NCBI GenBank assembly: GCA_003140115.1
Contig: PLIQ01000433.1
Span: 1,245 to 6,727 of the forward strand
Reading direction: 5' to 3'
Source: Actinomycetota bacterium
Lineage (GTDB): Bacteria > Actinomycetota > Actinomycetes > Streptosporangiales > Streptosporangiaceae
Length of the DNA: 5,483 nucleotides
In this document: positions 4,909 through 5,483 of the stretch, piece after piece
Layout: the number at the start of each line of letters is the position of its first letter
How positions within the stretch are numbered: position 1 is the stretch's first letter
Position numbers and translations under genes: made by a program
Notes under the pieces: generated by a model
The model's input: the letters and a program-made list of their open reading frames with translations, nothing else
What the model was told of the DNA's origin: nothing
The model's database searches: none

Positions 4909-5483
4909 TCAGCTGTCGGCGGGCGGGGTGGCGGCGGCGGGCGGGGTGGTGGCGGCCGGCTCGGCGCTGATGAGGTGCCGATCGGCATCCTCACCGAGCA
5001 TGGCCCGGGACAGCTTGGTGAGCAGTTCTCCCAGCTCGGCGTATTCCTCGGGCGACCAGTCGGCGAGCAGTTCACGCAGCCCCTCGCGCCGGGCCGCGAA
5101 CAGCCGGTCGGCGGCCTGGCGGCCGGAGTCGGTGAGCTCGAGCATCCCGTTGGAGCGCACGACCATGCCCTCGGAGACCAGCCGGTCCACGTAGGGCCGG
5201 CCGTAGTCCGTGGTCACGTTGGCCTCCTGGGCCAGCTTTTCCCCCGCGACCGGACCCTGCTTGGCCAGGCGGGTCAGGATCCAGCTGCTCCCGGCGGGCA
5301 GGTCGAGACCGGCCATCGCGGTCAGCCGCTCGTAGCCGCGCCGCCGCAGGTCCGCGCCGCCCAGCCGGGCCAGCGACCGCTCCACCTCGTCGACCGAGGA
5401 GCGGGCCGGCGGGGCAGCGCCCAGCCCCTCGCCGATGCCGACCGAGCTGGTGGCGCGCAGCGGCACCTCGCGCAGGAACCAGG
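4909..5483 (-). CDS. MFS efflux transporter C-terminus fused to a MarR-type winged helix (5' part outside window)
   Basis: The frame stays open through the right edge, so the gene starts outside. The 190 visible residues begin WFLREVPLRAT, which looks like the cytoplasmic exit of the last transmembrane helix of a DHA2 (EmrB/QacA-type) drug-proton antiporter. A linker (SSVDEVERSLARLGG) follows, then a MarR-like domain: helices around YERLTAMAGLDLPAGSSWIL, the helix-turn-helix EKLAQEANVTTDYGRPYVDRL, a wing VRSNGMLELTDSG, and the closing dimerisation-type helices LLADWSPEEYAELGELL. It ends in an Ala/Pro/Thr tail. A GTG at 5466 could start a free 185-residue MarR regulator. However, the residues before it (WFLRE) continue the transporter signature and no RBS is visible, so I prefer the fusion. 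From memory, such MFS-MarR fusions exist in actinobacteria. The expected role is export of a drug or metabolite from the membrane, with the winged helix as a cytoplasmic sensing or regulatory domain. Confidence 0.72.
   Translation of the reverse strand, partial: WFLREVPLRATSSVGIGEGLGAAPPARSSVDEVERSLARLGGADLRRRGYERLTAMAGLDLPAGSSWILTRLAKQGPVAGEKLAQEANVTTDYGRPYVDRLVSEGMVVRSNGMLELTDSGRQAADRLFAARREGLRELLADWSPEEYAELGELLTKLSRAMLGEDADRHLISAEPAATTPPAAATPPADS
4918..4953. repeat. 18-bp tandem duplication, two copies (17/18 identical)
   Basis: Bases 4918-4935 and 4936-4953 differ at one position (C at 4932, T at 4950). On the - strand they encode the Thr-Pro-Pro-Ala-rich tail of the transporter fusion, and the 18-bp unit keeps the frame. 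On the + strand the same DNA contains four runs of three or more G (4921-4923, 4925-4928, 4939-4941, 4943-4946), a pattern compatible with a G-quadruplex. Confidence 0.7.

Noticed and set aside
1..5483. Mobile elements, CRISPR, defence system, tRNA or biosynthetic cluster genes
   Set aside because: I found no transposase or integrase motif, no spaced direct repeats, no tRNA-like fold and no nuclease or synthase domain on either strand.

Overview
The window comes from a high-GC actinobacterium. Codon third positions are mostly G or C, a GTG start (and a likely TTG start) is used, and the gene families are typical of filamentous soil actinomycetes: a GH9 cellulase, a BadF/NagK-type sugar kinase, a DUF574 SAM-dependent methyltransferase, an AfsR/LuxR-relative TPR protein and an MFS-MarR fusion. 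I cannot name a genus from the sequence alone.

Layout, left to right. (1) A + strand sugar module: the 3' part of a glycoside hydrolase family 9 gene (cut by the left edge, stop at 847-849) is directly followed by, and probably overlaps, a sugar kinase of the N-acetylglucosamine kinase / BadF-BadG-BcrA family (to 1903). The pair suggests breakdown of a beta-glucan and phosphorylation of a sugar product. (2) A 28-bp convergent gap at 1904-1931 holds two back-to-back perfect hairpins that reach into the stop codons of both flanking genes and probably act as a two-way terminator. (3) A large - strand gene (1932-3866) encodes a 644-residue TPR-repeat protein ending in a C-terminal module that I recognise from actinobacterial AfsR/LuxR-like ATPase regulators, but here without any ATPase or DNA-binding domain upstream. 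A good promoter lies exactly where a leaderless transcript would begin at its ATG. (4) A 214-bp divergent intergenic region (3867-4080). (5) A + strand DUF574/Methyltransf_19 SAM-dependent methyltransferase (4081-4899). (6) After only 9 bp, a convergent - strand gene cut by the right edge, whose visible part is the last stretch of an MFS drug-efflux permease fused to a cytoplasmic MarR-type winged helix.

There is no tRNA, rRNA, CRISPR array, insertion sequence or phage gene that I can see. Most of the window is ordinary chromosomal content. The points most worth a second look are the ATPase-less TPR regulator with its conserved C-terminal module next to an orphan methyltransferase, its apparently leaderless promoter, the transporter-regulator fusion, and the paired hairpins between the kinase and the TPR gene.
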